Notes under the pieces: generated by a model | The model's input: the letters and a program-made list of their open reading frames with translations, nothing else | Told to the model about the DNA's origin: nothing | Database searches by the model: none | Made by a program: the position numbers and the translations under genes | Shown: piece after piece, positions 55,010 through 63,804 of the stretch | How the letters are laid out: every line of letters starts with the position of its first letter | Position numbering within the stretch: position 1 is the stretch's first letter | Assembly (NCBI GenBank): GCA_002786025.1 | Contig: NHNW01000022.1 | Location: 496,001 to 560,000 of the forward strand | Direction of reading: 5' to 3' | DNA length: 64,000 bases | Source of the DNA: Zasmidium citrigriseum | Taxonomy: Eukaryota; Ascomycota; Dothideomycetes; Mycosphaerellales; Mycosphaerellaceae

Positions 55010-55483
55010 CTAGACATCGCTACTTCCTCCGTACCTGGCAAGCAGTCTACTCCGAGCAAATTCCTCTTCTGGTGACGGCACTGGCTTCGCAAGTAGGTCC
55101 AGCACGCTCGTGTTGCCCAAGTCGTTCGTCAGCAGGATTCGATCTGGACTGTCGACTCCAAATCTGCTCGAACGATGATGCTCGGGTGTCTTTTCTTCCC
55201 GAGCTCGCTGATTGCATCTGCCTCGGGTCACAGACTCAGCTTGCAACGCACTGCTCAACTGATGTTGTAATGCAGCGCACTTGTTCTGCAGCCGTTCGTG
55301 TTCACGTCGAAGATCCTCTCCAGAGCACAGGCAGCTCTGCATCTGCTCGATGCAATTTGATGTTTGGTCCTGAACTTCTATAACTTCGTCTCGAAGAGCT
55401 TGGACATGCGATTGCGGCCCATCTGGCTGAGTGGTAGCGTTAACCCATGTAGTTTCGTTGTTCGCTCCTTGTGACGAGCTCAT
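55010..55483 (-). CDS. Hypothetical coiled-coil protein
   Basis: A single frame of 157 residues. The middle (about residues 25-90: QALRDEVIEVQDQTSNCIEQ, LRREHERLQNKCAALQHQLS) has a heptad pattern of a coiled coil. The N-terminus is polar and the C-terminus ends DLLAKPVPSPEEEFARSRLL. There is no signal peptide or membrane helix. No family is recognised. The frame is long and non-repetitive, which supports it as coding, but no splice or homology evidence confirms it. Confidence 0.45.
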   Translation of the reverse strand: MSSSQGANNETTWVNATTQPDGPQSHVQALRDEVIEVQDQTSNCIEQMQSCLCSGEDLRREHERLQNKCAALQHQLSSALQAESVTRGRCNQRAREEKTPEHHRSSRFGVDSPDRILLTNDLGNTSVLDLLAKPVPSPEEEFARSRLLARYGGSSDV

Positions 55484-56327
55484 CCTCTCAGTACGACTTT
55501 GCGGATGCTGTTGTGTCCCGTGCAGCCCCAGAATGAAGTACGACTTAGAACTTCAAGATAGTGCAAGCGATTGACTCAGTAGTCTCGTTTGATGCGTTGG
55601 CAGTATGTCAGTGAGAAAGTTTGGCTTGGTTGGGGGCTGGAGTCAGGCTTCGTTGTTTGTCACTGGATTGCTTCTTCGATAGATCGATGAACATGCATCT
55701 CTCCTGAGCGTACCCCTTGCGAGTTTTATCATTGCAGGAAGGACTGTCATGCTCCATTCCCGTTTTGTGTATGCACGGTGAGCTTTATTGCATGAACAGG
55801 CTTTAGCCGGTTTGTTGCCTTCACAAGCCGAAGCAGCAGTGAAAATTGATTCAACCAAGACTAAGAGGTGAAGCGCCCGTAACCACGGCGTCTGGTAGTG
55901 CTTGCCGAAGCGATTCATTCTTCAAGCCATCAAGAGTGAAGTCAGCCTGCATAAGAATGCCGTGGGTGAACGAATCACTTCTCCATTGAGAAGGAAGTCG
56001 AGGCTTCCGTTCGTCTTGCGTTCTCTCTCGGAAGTGTAGAAGTGTCTTATGGTATACCTGACAAGCTCCATTCCTGAGAACTTGTGAGGTTCCAACTTAC
56101 AGTTAGCAAGATTCAACACGAAGATGGTGTTGTGAACGCAGTCATTCCCATCAAGTGTTGAACGAGGCTGAGATATTCAACGAAGCAGTCAACGCATGCT
56201 TCAAGCCATGCTTCGGGGGAATGCTTGCCCATAAGTAGCACTCGTGGTGTCGACCACACCATGACCACTTCCTATTCCCAAGACCTTGAACTACTTGAAC
56301 CACCTCTTTGTCCAGACTATCGTCATC
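55484..56327. other. Intergenic region
   Basis: Two short minus-strand frames are present (55643-55918 and 55922-56119), neither with family features. Nothing I would call. Confidence 0.4.
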
Positions 56328-56828
56328 ATGAACACCCAAGCTCAGAACGTCAATATGTCAGACCTCCCCGACCTCAACGCCCGAATCGGCCTCACCCACC
56401 ACTGCGAAGACCTCGACGCAGCCCGTACCATAGTCAAATCCAACCTCCAGCGCGACACAACCGAACTCCAACAACACCACGACGCCATCTCCCACTCCCA
56501 CCCAGCATACATCGCGCACATCCAGCAAATCGAGTTCGCCTACCTCTCAGCCATGGAGAACAAGATCAATTCTCCAGAGTATCTACAACTACAGGACAAC
56601 GGCAAGACCGTTGTGTTCAGGACCCAGAAGTTTTGCTTCCGGGATACTGAGGCTGCGGATGAGTTTGTTAAGGAGAGGAGGAGCCAGGCGTTGAGGGTTT
56701 TGGAGGTGTTAAGAGAGGAGGTGAGGAGTGGTGGTGGGGAGTGGTTTGAGCCGGAGAGGGCCAATATGATGGCCACTTTGCGGTATAAGTTAAAGAGTGC
56801 GAGGGCAGCGGCTCAAATGTTGCTGTAG
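56328..56828 (+). CDS. Hypothetical helical protein
   Basis: A single frame of 166 residues from the ATG at 56328 (MNTQAQNVNMSDL). Most of the sequence is charged and helical (EDLDAARTIVKSNLQRDTTE, YIAHIQQIEFAYLSAMENKI, DEFVKERRSQALRVLEVLRE). The C-terminal SGGGEWFEPERANMMATLRY suggests a folded domain. There are no membrane or signal sequences. I do not recognise a family. GC-rich third positions match neighbouring genes, which favours a real gene. Confidence 0.5.
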   Translation: MNTQAQNVNMSDLPDLNARIGLTHHCEDLDAARTIVKSNLQRDTTELQQHHDAISHSHPAYIAHIQQIEFAYLSAMENKINSPEYLQLQDNGKTVVFRTQKFCFRDTEAADEFVKERRSQALRVLEVLREEVRSGGGEWFEPERANMMATLRYKLKSARAAAQMLL

Positions 56829-56944
56829 GTGAGTTCTTGGTGTTTGAGTTGTTCGTGAGTAAGTTGGCCAACTTTTGAATTGCATGCTTTGAAGATGCTC
56901 TCTGTTACTTCCCATACCTTCTTTTCCCATTTTACTTTCTCTTC

Positions 56945-57166
56945 TCACCACTCTCGCTCCCTCCCCAGAAGTCGTCGAGCAGCCTCACGGCCGACCCTCT
57001 CCTCCAAAGTCCTCACCTCAGCCTCATGCTCCCTCATTTTCCGCTGTAGTCTCTGGAGTTCATTCTCCAGGGCGACCTGTCGTCGCAAAAGGCGGTCGTA
57101 TTGGTCGCGTCCAATGTGATCGGCAGCTGGAGCTTGAGAGTCGGGCCGTTCGTAGTCGAAAGACAT
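56945..57166 (-). CDS. Small coiled-coil protein
   Basis: The frame from the ATG at 57166 (MSFDYERPDSQAP) gives 73 residues; an earlier in-frame ATG at 57253 adds 29. It contains a strong coiled-coil segment (YDRLLRRQVALENELQRLQR then KMREHEAEVRTLEERVG). Too small for a confident family call. The Ser/Tyr-rich start and the Arg-rich end (GREAARRLLGREREW) are plausible for a small fungal regulator. Homologues of neighbouring strains would decide. Confidence 0.45.
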   Translation of the reverse strand: MSFDYERPDSQAPAADHIGRDQYDRLLRRQVALENELQRLQRKMREHEAEVRTLEERVGREAARRLLGREREW

Positions 57167-57412
57167 AGTGGATGGCTGGTGTGAAGGGAGATAGGCAGTG
57201 AATGCGGAGGGGATGGGGATGAGATTGAAATCAGTTGCATTTGCGTTTCGCAAGATCTCGCTGCTGGCTGAGGCAAGCAGACTGTAGGAAGATGGGTATC
57301 ATACTATACAAACACAAACTGTAAGCAAGCAGTAAGGCAAGCCATCGCCGTCGTCGAGTTGCTTATCCATCGTGAAGAAAATTCAATCCCTGGCTCTCTC
57401 TGCCCTTCGCGC

Positions 57413-58852
57413 TCATGTATCCTTCACGGCCTCCGCCTCAGCCGAGAACTTGACCTTCTTTCCGTTGGTATTGCCGTTGGTCGCGCCCTCTTCGACCTCG
57501 AGTGAGTCATCTGCCTTTCTCTTCCCCTTGCCCTCTGCCACTGGCGCGGCCTCCTGCTTGGGCTTCTTCTTCTTGACCATGCCAGACAGATCATTGGCGT
57601 TCTGGGTGGCTTCGGCCAGGCGCTTAGCTTGGTCGGCCTTGCTCTCACCAATCAGTGAGCCCAGAACTCCCCTCAGAGCCTCTTCGTCGCTGCCTGGCGC
57701 ACCTGCCGGCTGCATGGCGCTCAGGGACACAGCGGGCTTGCGAAGGTCCTCGAGACGCTGCTCCATGTCCTGGATCATCTCGTTGACTTCAGCAATGCCC
57801 TTCTTCTTCTGCTCTGCTGCTGGCGCCTCGAGTGTAGGTAAAGTGCTCTCCTCTTTGGCGACACGAGCTTTGCAGGAGGCGATGGCGAGCTCCATCTCAG
57901 CAGCAGCCTCCTTGCGCATTTCCTCATCGACTTGCGCGACATTGGACTGGCCATCGGGGGTCTCCTCAGTCGATGTGACGGATGCGAATTCGAGGGCCAG
58001 AGAGAGCTTGTAGTGGGCTTCTGCGATCAGGCTGCTCTCTTCTGGGTAGAGTTGCACTTTCAGGCCGAGTGCCTCTCGCGTGTCGTGGATGGCATCCTGG
58101 AAGCGCTCGTTCTCCAGAGAGATCTCAGCCTGCAAGTCGTGGGTATCCGCCAGACGTTCCTTCAGTTGCCGTACTTCCGGTTTCTCCTCTGTGCCTTTAC
58201 CCTTGCCCTGCTCGTTCTGAGCAGCCTCCAACTTCCGACTCAGCAACACGCGCGCCATGTCCAGAATCTCGTAGGCCGTCGCAAAGTCATCCTCTTCCTC
58301 CTCGGGCTCACCATCTCCTTCTTCACCTTCCTCGTCAGAGTCTTCCCAGTTCTCGTCGCCTGTGATCTGGAGGAAGGGGTTCGAGCTGACGTCGGGCTTC
58401 ATGCCATCCACCTCTTGCGCCGCCGCACCAACCATCTCCTCTGCCGTCTTCTGCTCGCCATCCTTGATCGCATCAGCAATCAAGCCTCCTGCGCTCTCAC
58501 CTCCGTTTGTCGCAGCCACGCTACTCTCAGCGTGGGCCTTCGACACCTTCCTCTTCTTGCGCTTGGGTTCCTCGCCGGCGACCTTTCCTCCTAGCACATC
58601 GGAGTTCTCGACTGCGACATGGTACAAACAGCGACCGTATTGGTAGAGCAGGTCGGCGTTTTCGAGGGCCATTTCGCCGTTGATCTCATCTTGCACCGCC
58701 GCCGCCTCACTGTAGTATTCGGCGGCCTTCTCATACTTCTTCAGTGAGTACTGATGCGTCGCAGAGGCCTTGAGCTGGTCGAGCTTCGCGGGCAGGTCCT
58801 CCGTCGCGGTGGGTTGCTCGGTTGGAGCGTCGTCTGCGGTTGGACTGGCCAT
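57413..58852 (-). CDS. NASP/Sim3/Hif1-type histone chaperone (SHNi-TPR)
   Basis: A single exon of 479 residues from the ATG at 58852. TPR helices appear early (LDQLKASATHQYSLKKYEKA, then YYSEAAAVQDEINGEMALEN, ADLLYQYGRCLYHVAVENSD), interrupted by a long acidic insert (residues about 130-195, DSDEEGEEGDGEPEEEEDDF). They resume with FATAYEILDMARVLLSRKLE, and LAEISLENERFQDAIHDTRE-type helices follow. This broken TPR with an acidic insert is the SHNi-TPR plan of NASP, which binds H3-H4 (or CENP-A in Sim3) and delivers it to chromatin. A basic C-terminus (GKGKRKADD, KKVKFSAEAE) carries a likely nuclear signal. It is divergent from DPB2 over 261 bases that contain CGCGT boxes. Confidence 0.92.
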   Translation of the reverse strand: MASPTADDAPTEQPTATEDLPAKLDQLKASATHQYSLKKYEKAAEYYSEAAAVQDEINGEMALENADLLYQYGRCLYHVAVENSDVLGGKVAGEEPKRKKRKVSKAHAESSVAATNGGESAGGLIADAIKDGEQKTAEEMVGAAAQEVDGMKPDVSSNPFLQITGDENWEDSDEEGEEGDGEPEEEEDDFATAYEILDMARVLLSRKLEAAQNEQGKGKGTEEKPEVRQLKERLADTHDLQAEISLENERFQDAIHDTREALGLKVQLYPEESSLIAEAHYKLSLALEFASVTSTEETPDGQSNVAQVDEEMRKEAAAEMELAIASCKARVAKEESTLPTLEAPAAEQKKKGIAEVNEMIQDMEQRLEDLRKPAVSLSAMQPAGAPGSDEEALRGVLGSLIGESKADQAKRLAEATQNANDLSGMVKKKKPKQEAAPVAEGKGKRKADDSLEVEEGATNGNTNGKKVKFSAEAEAVKDT

Positions 58853-59113
58853 ATTGGAGGTATTGGTGTAGATGCGACTGTGATGATGTGTTTTGCAGGA
58901 GAATGTAGAGGAAGGAAAGAAGGTTGGTGAGTGAAGAAGGAGCGAGATCAAACAGCTCGCCGCGACTTCCACATGCACGCTCGCGTCACGTCTCGGCTCG
59001 GGCCGATCCTGAATTGAAATTCGCGTCGCGTCACTCTGGGAAAGCGCGACGACCACTTTGGCTTCACTTGACTTCACTCGAGCATGTGATAGAATCGACA
59101 ACAGCAACTCGAC
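58853..59113. promoter_or_regulatory. Divergent promoter NASP / DPB2 with three CGCGT (MCB-core) boxes
   Basis: CGCGT occurs at 58982-58986, 59022-59026 and 59027-59031 (the last two head to tail). Its complement ACGCG is the core bound by the MBF (Mbp1/Swi6) cell-cycle factor. Both flanking genes are S-phase functions (histone delivery, DNA polymerase epsilon), which fits co-regulation; that is inference. The boxes lie 83-132 bases from the DPB2 ATG. Confidence 0.6.
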
Positions 59114-61477
59114 ATGGCGTTACCGTTCAAGCCGCTGGAGAACAACCAGTTCTCCTCATCGCCGGCGTTCGGCACTCCGCTCCACCCCATCCGAGATCCC
59201 GCACAGCGACCTCCCCCGCCGCCCGCGTTCAAGCCGCAGATAGCAACAATCTTGCCCATCCTCCTGCCCCCGCCTACATTACGACCTCTGGCATTTCGAA
59301 TCTTCACCAAGAAGCACAACTACACGTTGACGTCCTCAGCTCTCCAAGCATTGGCATTTTTCGTGGGGAGACACTGTGGGTCAGGATGGCGGGAAGAGGG
59401 CACCGGCGAGAAGGTCCTCGAGGAAGTCGCCAAAATCTGGAAGGCCGAGAACGGCCCTGTTATTGTGGAAGATGGCGATCGATTGAAAACAATCCTGAGC
59501 ACACTGCAAGGCTGCATGAGTGGAGGAAGAATCACCAACGTCAAATCTGGCAGCAATCTCAGCCGCCAGACCAGCTTTGCCTTCGGGAATGATAGCGCCG
59601 TGGACCTCTCAGACATCCATCGAAGGCCGGAGCTGGAAAGAAACGGAAGCAGCTTTGGTATGAGTGCCTTGAAGGTCGACTCGCCAGCACCGGAAGAGCA
59701 GGAAGAATCCAGCAAGGACCCCCGAAGCTGGCTGAAGGTCATCTCGGCTTTTGACCAACCACGCTTTACATACGACGTCGACAAGAAGCACTTTCTCGCT
59801 CTGTCATCGAGACCAACCATGTTCCCTTCGCCAACGCACAAGACTGCCATTTTCAGGGAGCGATACAACATTATACACCAACGATTACTTCGAAATCCGG
59901 CGTTCCAAGCCCCTTCATTTTCAGCAACGCAGCCCGCGATATCCAAGCGCAAGAACAACTCAGCGTTGGAAAGACAATTCTACAAAATCACTCCCATTGC
60001 AAATCTACTTGGCCGTGGCGGGACCTCGCATCTCATTTTGGGCATGCTGGTCATTGCCCCGACTGGAACACTGGCAGTGACTGATCCCAGTGGGAGTATA
60101 ACTTTGGATTTGCAACATGCTTGTTCGATGCAAGAAGGCGAGCCCTACTTTTGCCCTGGTATGATCGTCCTGGTCGACGGCGTGTATGAAGAGGACTGGG
60201 CTGGTGCGGGATCGAGTGGTCTGGGAAATACTGGAGGTGTTGGTGGTACCATCGGCGGGCGATTCGTTGGATTCGAAATTGGAGGTCCTCCTGTCGAAAA
60301 GCGAGACCTATCACTGGGCATAAACCTGAAAGCCGAGGATCTTGGAGGCGGCTTTGGATGGACCGACTTTCTTGGACAGGGATCTGAACGAGCTGTGGGA
60401 AGCAGGATGAAAAGATTGGAAGAGAAGTTGATTGGGCCAGACACAGAGGCTATTGAAGAGTCGAGAAGGCGGATGGTGGTCATCTCGGATGTCACACTGG
60501 ATCAGCCTGTCGTTCTGAGCGCCCTTCGAAAGGTATTGGAAGAGTACTCCCTGCTCGATCAACCTCCAATGATTTTCGTTCTCATGGGCGACTTCTCCAG
60601 CAAAGCAGCCATGGCTGGTGCCGGAGTCGGCTCGATTGAGTACAAGGAGATCTTCAACGAGCTGGCTGCTGTCCTGGCAGACTTCCCGTCCCTTCTTCGG
60701 AGATCTACGTGGATCTTTGTTCCCGGTGATAACGATCCATGGGCATCATCATTCAGCGCCGGCGCGAGCACGCTGATGCCCAGAGAAGGTGTCCCTGACA
60801 TCTTCACCAGTCGCATCAAGCGTGCTTTCGCAAATGCAAAGTCGGAGGGCGGCTTGATGAAGAAGGACGAGGTTGACGGAGAGGCTATCTGGACCAGCAA
60901 CCCATCTAGACTCTCGTTGTTTGGCCCTGCACATGAACTTGTGCTTTGCAGAGACGACATCTCCGGCCGTTTCAGGAGAAATGCAGTCAGGATAGGGCAG
61001 GCCGCACGACAGTCAGAGCAACAGGAGGACGTACCTGCTGCATCGGCCGAAGGAGAAGACATCGTAATGTCTGGAGCCTTACCCTCGACTGAAGACGTTT
61101 TACAGGAGGATACTCAGACCACAGAGCCAATCGACTCGCCCATGGCTGACCCAGTGCCACCCGAGGCGTTTGGCATCAAGGAGGCCAAGCGTCTGATTCT
61201 GTCGTTACTTCCACAGTCGACTCTCTCACCTTTCCCATTGACTGTTCGGCCGACGCACTGGGACTACACGACATCCGCACTATCCCTCTACCCATTACCG
61301 CACACGCTGGTGATGGCAGATGCAGAAGCGCCACCATTTACCTTAACATTCGAGGGTTGTCACGTCATGAACCCCGGCAGACTTGTGGAAGGTGGTGGCC
61401 GCAGAAAGAAAGTACAATGGATTGAGTACGATGCATGGATGAAGCGTGGCATTGTGAAAGAGATATGGATGGGCTGA
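59114..61477 (+). CDS. DPB2: DNA polymerase epsilon subunit B (DPB2)
   Basis: A single exon of 787 residues. The N-terminal domain (PTLRPLAFRIFTKKHNYTLT, AALQALAFFVGRHCGSGW-like block) and the linker with DVDKKHFLALSSRPTMFPSP match the Pol epsilon B family. The OB part follows: HKTAIFRERYNIIHQRLLRN and LLGRGGTSHLILGMLVIAPT. The inactive calcineurin-like phosphoesterase domain shows as VVISDVTLDQPVVLSALRKV, MIFVLMGDFSSKAAM, RRSTWIFVPGDNDPW and FGPAHELVLCRDDIS. DPB2 is a structural, essential part of the leading-strand replicase and links it to the CMG helicase. There are no introns. Its stop faces the next gene 27 bases away. Confidence 0.96.
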   Translation: MALPFKPLENNQFSSSPAFGTPLHPIRDPAQRPPPPPAFKPQIATILPILLPPPTLRPLAFRIFTKKHNYTLTSSALQALAFFVGRHCGSGWREEGTGEKVLEEVAKIWKAENGPVIVEDGDRLKTILSTLQGCMSGGRITNVKSGSNLSRQTSFAFGNDSAVDLSDIHRRPELERNGSSFGMSALKVDSPAPEEQEESSKDPRSWLKVISAFDQPRFTYDVDKKHFLALSSRPTMFPSPTHKTAIFRERYNIIHQRLLRNPAFQAPSFSATQPAISKRKNNSALERQFYKITPIANLLGRGGTSHLILGMLVIAPTGTLAVTDPSGSITLDLQHACSMQEGEPYFCPGMIVLVDGVYEEDWAGAGSSGLGNTGGVGGTIGGRFVGFEIGGPPVEKRDLSLGINLKAEDLGGGFGWTDFLGQGSERAVGSRMKRLEEKLIGPDTEAIEESRRRMVVISDVTLDQPVVLSALRKVLEEYSLLDQPPMIFVLMGDFSSKAAMAGAGVGSIEYKEIFNELAAVLADFPSLLRRSTWIFVPGDNDPWASSFSAGASTLMPREGVPDIFTSRIKRAFANAKSEGGLMKKDEVDGEAIWTSNPSRLSLFGPAHELVLCRDDISGRFRRNAVRIGQAARQSEQQEDVPAASAEGEDIVMSGALPSTEDVLQEDTQTTEPIDSPMADPVPPEAFGIKEAKRLILSLLPQSTLSPFPLTVRPTHWDYTTSALSLYPLPHTLVMADAEAPPFTLTFEGCHVMNPGRLVEGGGRRKKVQWIEYDAWMKRGIVKEIWMG

Positions 61478-61504
61478 ATGAAGTCATGGCATTTGCTTCA
61501 CTAT

Positions 61505-62207
61505 TCAAGATCTCCGGCTGCCATGTCTTGACTCATGCTCCCGCATCTCAGCCTCACCAATCAACGCGGCAAGGCTGGCAGTCATCTCAGACAGTGTGTA
61601 CATCTGCCCAGTAGGCGTCCCGCGGTTACGACTTTGTTGGGCGCCTGTGGACGGGCCAGCTGTTGTATTCTCTCGTAGCGCTTGTCCATCTTGCCGCTGT
61701 TGGGTCAAACGCTGGCGCATTTCCGCCACAGCAATTTCCCAGGCTCTGACTTGCTCCTCCAAAAGAGGCTCCCCAGCTTCCATTCTGCGTGAGAATTCGG
61801 CCCAGTCTGAGTGAGTGTACCGGCCGGGCGCTCGTTCGGAGACCATGTCAGGAGTTTCGAAGCGAACGGTGGCAGCCTCGTCGTTGCTGCTCTGGAGGGT
61901 TGACTCTCGTTGAAGTGTCGGTGGGGTTGTCTCGACGATGCACCATCGATCGTTGTCGATGATCTGATCGGATTCTTCGTCGAAATTGATGGATATCGAA
62001 GATGGTCTGAAGCAAACGTCAGCATTCACGTCAGCAAAGGAGATAGAGGCAATCAACGACTTGCCTCTGTCTGCCACTGGAGCGCCTCCTCAGCCAATCT
62101 CGTGGTTGTGGATATGGTCCTAGGAGGCCATGCATGCATGCAAACAGATACGCACGCGCCACGGCGGGAGCAAGGAGCTCGATGCATTGTTCCTCGAAGG
62201 TCGGCAT
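61505..62207 (-). CDS. Hypothetical protein, GC-AG intron
   Basis: Exons 61505-62006 and 62065-62207 give 214 residues from the ATG at 62207 (MPTFEEQCIELLAPAVARAY). The joining intron (58 nt) has a GCAAGT donor and a good branch site (CTGAC) before TTGCTTCAG, and restores the frame exactly. The second exon encodes a coherent, conserved-looking part: PSSISINFDEESDQIIDNDR, RYTHSDWAEFSRRMEAGEPL, LEEQVRAWEIAVAEMRQRLT, a probable coiled coil at the end. An alternative start at 62243 is in the same frame. The first exon contains a (GCAT)3 run; another frame there also looks coding-like, so the first exon is uncertain. No known family. Confidence 0.6.
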
Positions 62208-62337
62208 TGCTAGCGGCAGTGCTAAGACAACTAGGACTGACAACAGTTTGATGGCTCAAATACAGATCTACTGATGAATCCAACCCGCCATTCATGACCA
62301 CACCACAGCCTTCCACACCCCAAACAAACAACCATCA

Positions 62338-62774
62338 TTAACCGCACCTTGGCCACCACAACATCATCTGCTCCCAGATTTCTTTCTCGCGCTTCATCAC
62401 TGCGGCTTGGGCCTGTGAATTTGTCAATTCAGTGCATTCCCTGAGTTGTTTTGCTTACTGCGCCGTTGCTTTCGCGGTCGTCGTAGTGTGAGGTTAGGAG
62501 GTCATCGCGATTGCAGATGGGGCAGGGGCAGAAGGGGTGGAGGTATTCGTATTCGTAGGTCTCGTAGATAGATAGGTCGGAGGAGGTGGAGGATTTGGGG
62601 GGAGTGGGAGATTGGGATCGTGAGGGCGAGGGGGAAGGTAAGGGTGAGGATGGCGGTGAGGTTGAGGTGGAGGGTGACGGCGAGGTTGGGGATGACGGTG
62701 AGGAAGTTGATTGGCCCCTGGGGCGTGAATTAGTAAGACAAAAGTTGGGCTGCGAGTTGGGTGTCTTATTACAT
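62338..62774 (-). CDS. Hypothetical protein, possible start codon split by an intron
   Basis: Exons 62459-62717 and 62338-62412 join through a GTAAGC-CAG intron into one frame. Upstream, an intron 62718-62773 ends at the 5' side of the second exon; its upstream exon supplies AT (62774-62773) and the second exon G, forming ATG across the junction. This gives 111 residues: Ser/Pro-rich N-terminus (MGQSTSSPSSPTSPSP), then LSIYETYEYEYLHPFCPCPI, CNRDDLL and an end with WEQMMLWWPRCG. The cluster of Cys (CPCPIC) suggests metal binding. The same frame is open further upstream to an ATG at 62978, which would extend the N-terminus by about 68 residues. I cannot choose without transcripts. Confidence 0.5.
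62459..62717. repeat. Low-complexity Ser/Pro-coding tract
   Basis: Between about 62580 and 62710 the plus strand is a G-rich run of GAGG/GGTGAGG-like units; the minus strand encodes alternating Ser and Pro. Such sequence is prone to slippage and recombination. Confidence 0.5.
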
Positions 62775-63068
62775 TGTGACCAAATTTAGCAGGTGAAGTG
62801 GAGGAGAGGAGAGAACGATGTTGAGGATTTGAGGGGCTCCAAGCGCAAGAGATAAGCAGCGATGGAGATTCGAAGCATTTTCGAGAAGATTATGGCCGAT
62901 TGATACAACATTCACTTGAGCTGACAGCTGTGCCAAGGCTACCCCTGAGTCAACCAATCTGGACTTGGACACGACCAAATCAGAATTGTTACATGCTATT
63001 CACACAAGTTGATACACTACGCAACTACTCCTTGCATACGTCGCATCGCCATCCCCAATCGAGAGAAT

Positions 63069-63674
63069 CTATCTTCCAAATCTCTCGAACGGCTGCGGCT
63101 CCAGCACATCCACCTCACCATCCGCCCCATTCCTCTCCCCACTTCTCAACGCCTTCTTCAAGATCCCCTCCAACTGTCCCAGATACCTGACCTCCCGCTC
63201 CCGCTCTCGTTCATTCTCAGTGTCACATGGAATCTTCTCGAGTTGTCCGTGTTGCCATTGAATCAACTCTCGCATGCCAGTGACGAAGGCGCCATGGCGG
63301 ACGGGAATGAAAGGGTTGGTCACAGATTTGAGCTCCGATTTGAGGCGTGCGAGTTGGGCTTGAGTGGTTTCTGGTTTGAGTGTCTTCTTCGAGGGGCCGG
63401 GGTTGCGGTGGTGATATGTGATGTCTTGTTCGGTAGGGTCGTCAAGGGAGTGTCGGGGATGGGTCTCGCGGCGTAGAGGAGGAAAGCGATTTTGCTGTTG
63501 CCGGGCGCTGTAGCTTGAGAGGATGACATCCTCCCAGGAAGGGCTGTTGGACTTTCGTGGAAGTGTGTGGATCTGCTCTGTCTCAGGGGGAGCTTCGTCG
63601 ACTGAGCTCTCTGGGTCGGATTCGTCGTCGTCGGTGTGGCGAAAGCCCACGAAGATCTTGTTGTTCTGCTTCAT
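63069..63674 (-). CDS. Hypothetical protein, basic/acidic with C-terminal helical part
   Basis: A 201-residue frame from the ATG at 63674 (MKQNNKIFVGFRHTDDDESD); an in-frame ATG at 63767 would extend it by 31. The N-terminal half is disordered-looking (PRKSNSPSWEDVILSSY, RFPPLRRETHPRHSLDDPT). The C-terminal half has helices: TQAQLARLKSELKSVTNPFI, MRELIQWQHGQLEKIP, REVRYLGQLEGILKKALRSG. No signal peptide or membrane segment. No known family. It lies 130 bases from the next gene fragment on the same strand. Confidence 0.6.
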   Translation of the reverse strand: MKQNNKIFVGFRHTDDDESDPESSVDEAPPETEQIHTLPRKSNSPSWEDVILSSYSARQQQNRFPPLRRETHPRHSLDDPTEQDITYHHRNPGPSKKTLKPETTQAQLARLKSELKSVTNPFIPVRHGAFVTGMRELIQWQHGQLEKIPCDTENEREREREVRYLGQLEGILKKALRSGERNGADGEVDVLEPQPFERFGR

Positions 63675-63804
63675 GATAAATTGTGCGTGGTTGGTTTTGG
63701 TTCTGTTGAGCGCTTGGTGTGTCGATTTGCGGTTGTATTTGTGCTTTCTAGTCCAGCTTACTTGCATTGTTCATGATCTCCGCCAGTATCTTCGGCTTAA
63801 CAGC

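Noticed and set aside
55643..56119. Two short minus-strand frames (91 and 65 codons)
   Set aside because: No family features; adjacent frames not joinable by a convincing intron.
57372..58646. Long plus-strand frames opposite the NASP gene
   Set aside because: Antisense shadows; the minus-strand SHNi-TPR protein is well supported.
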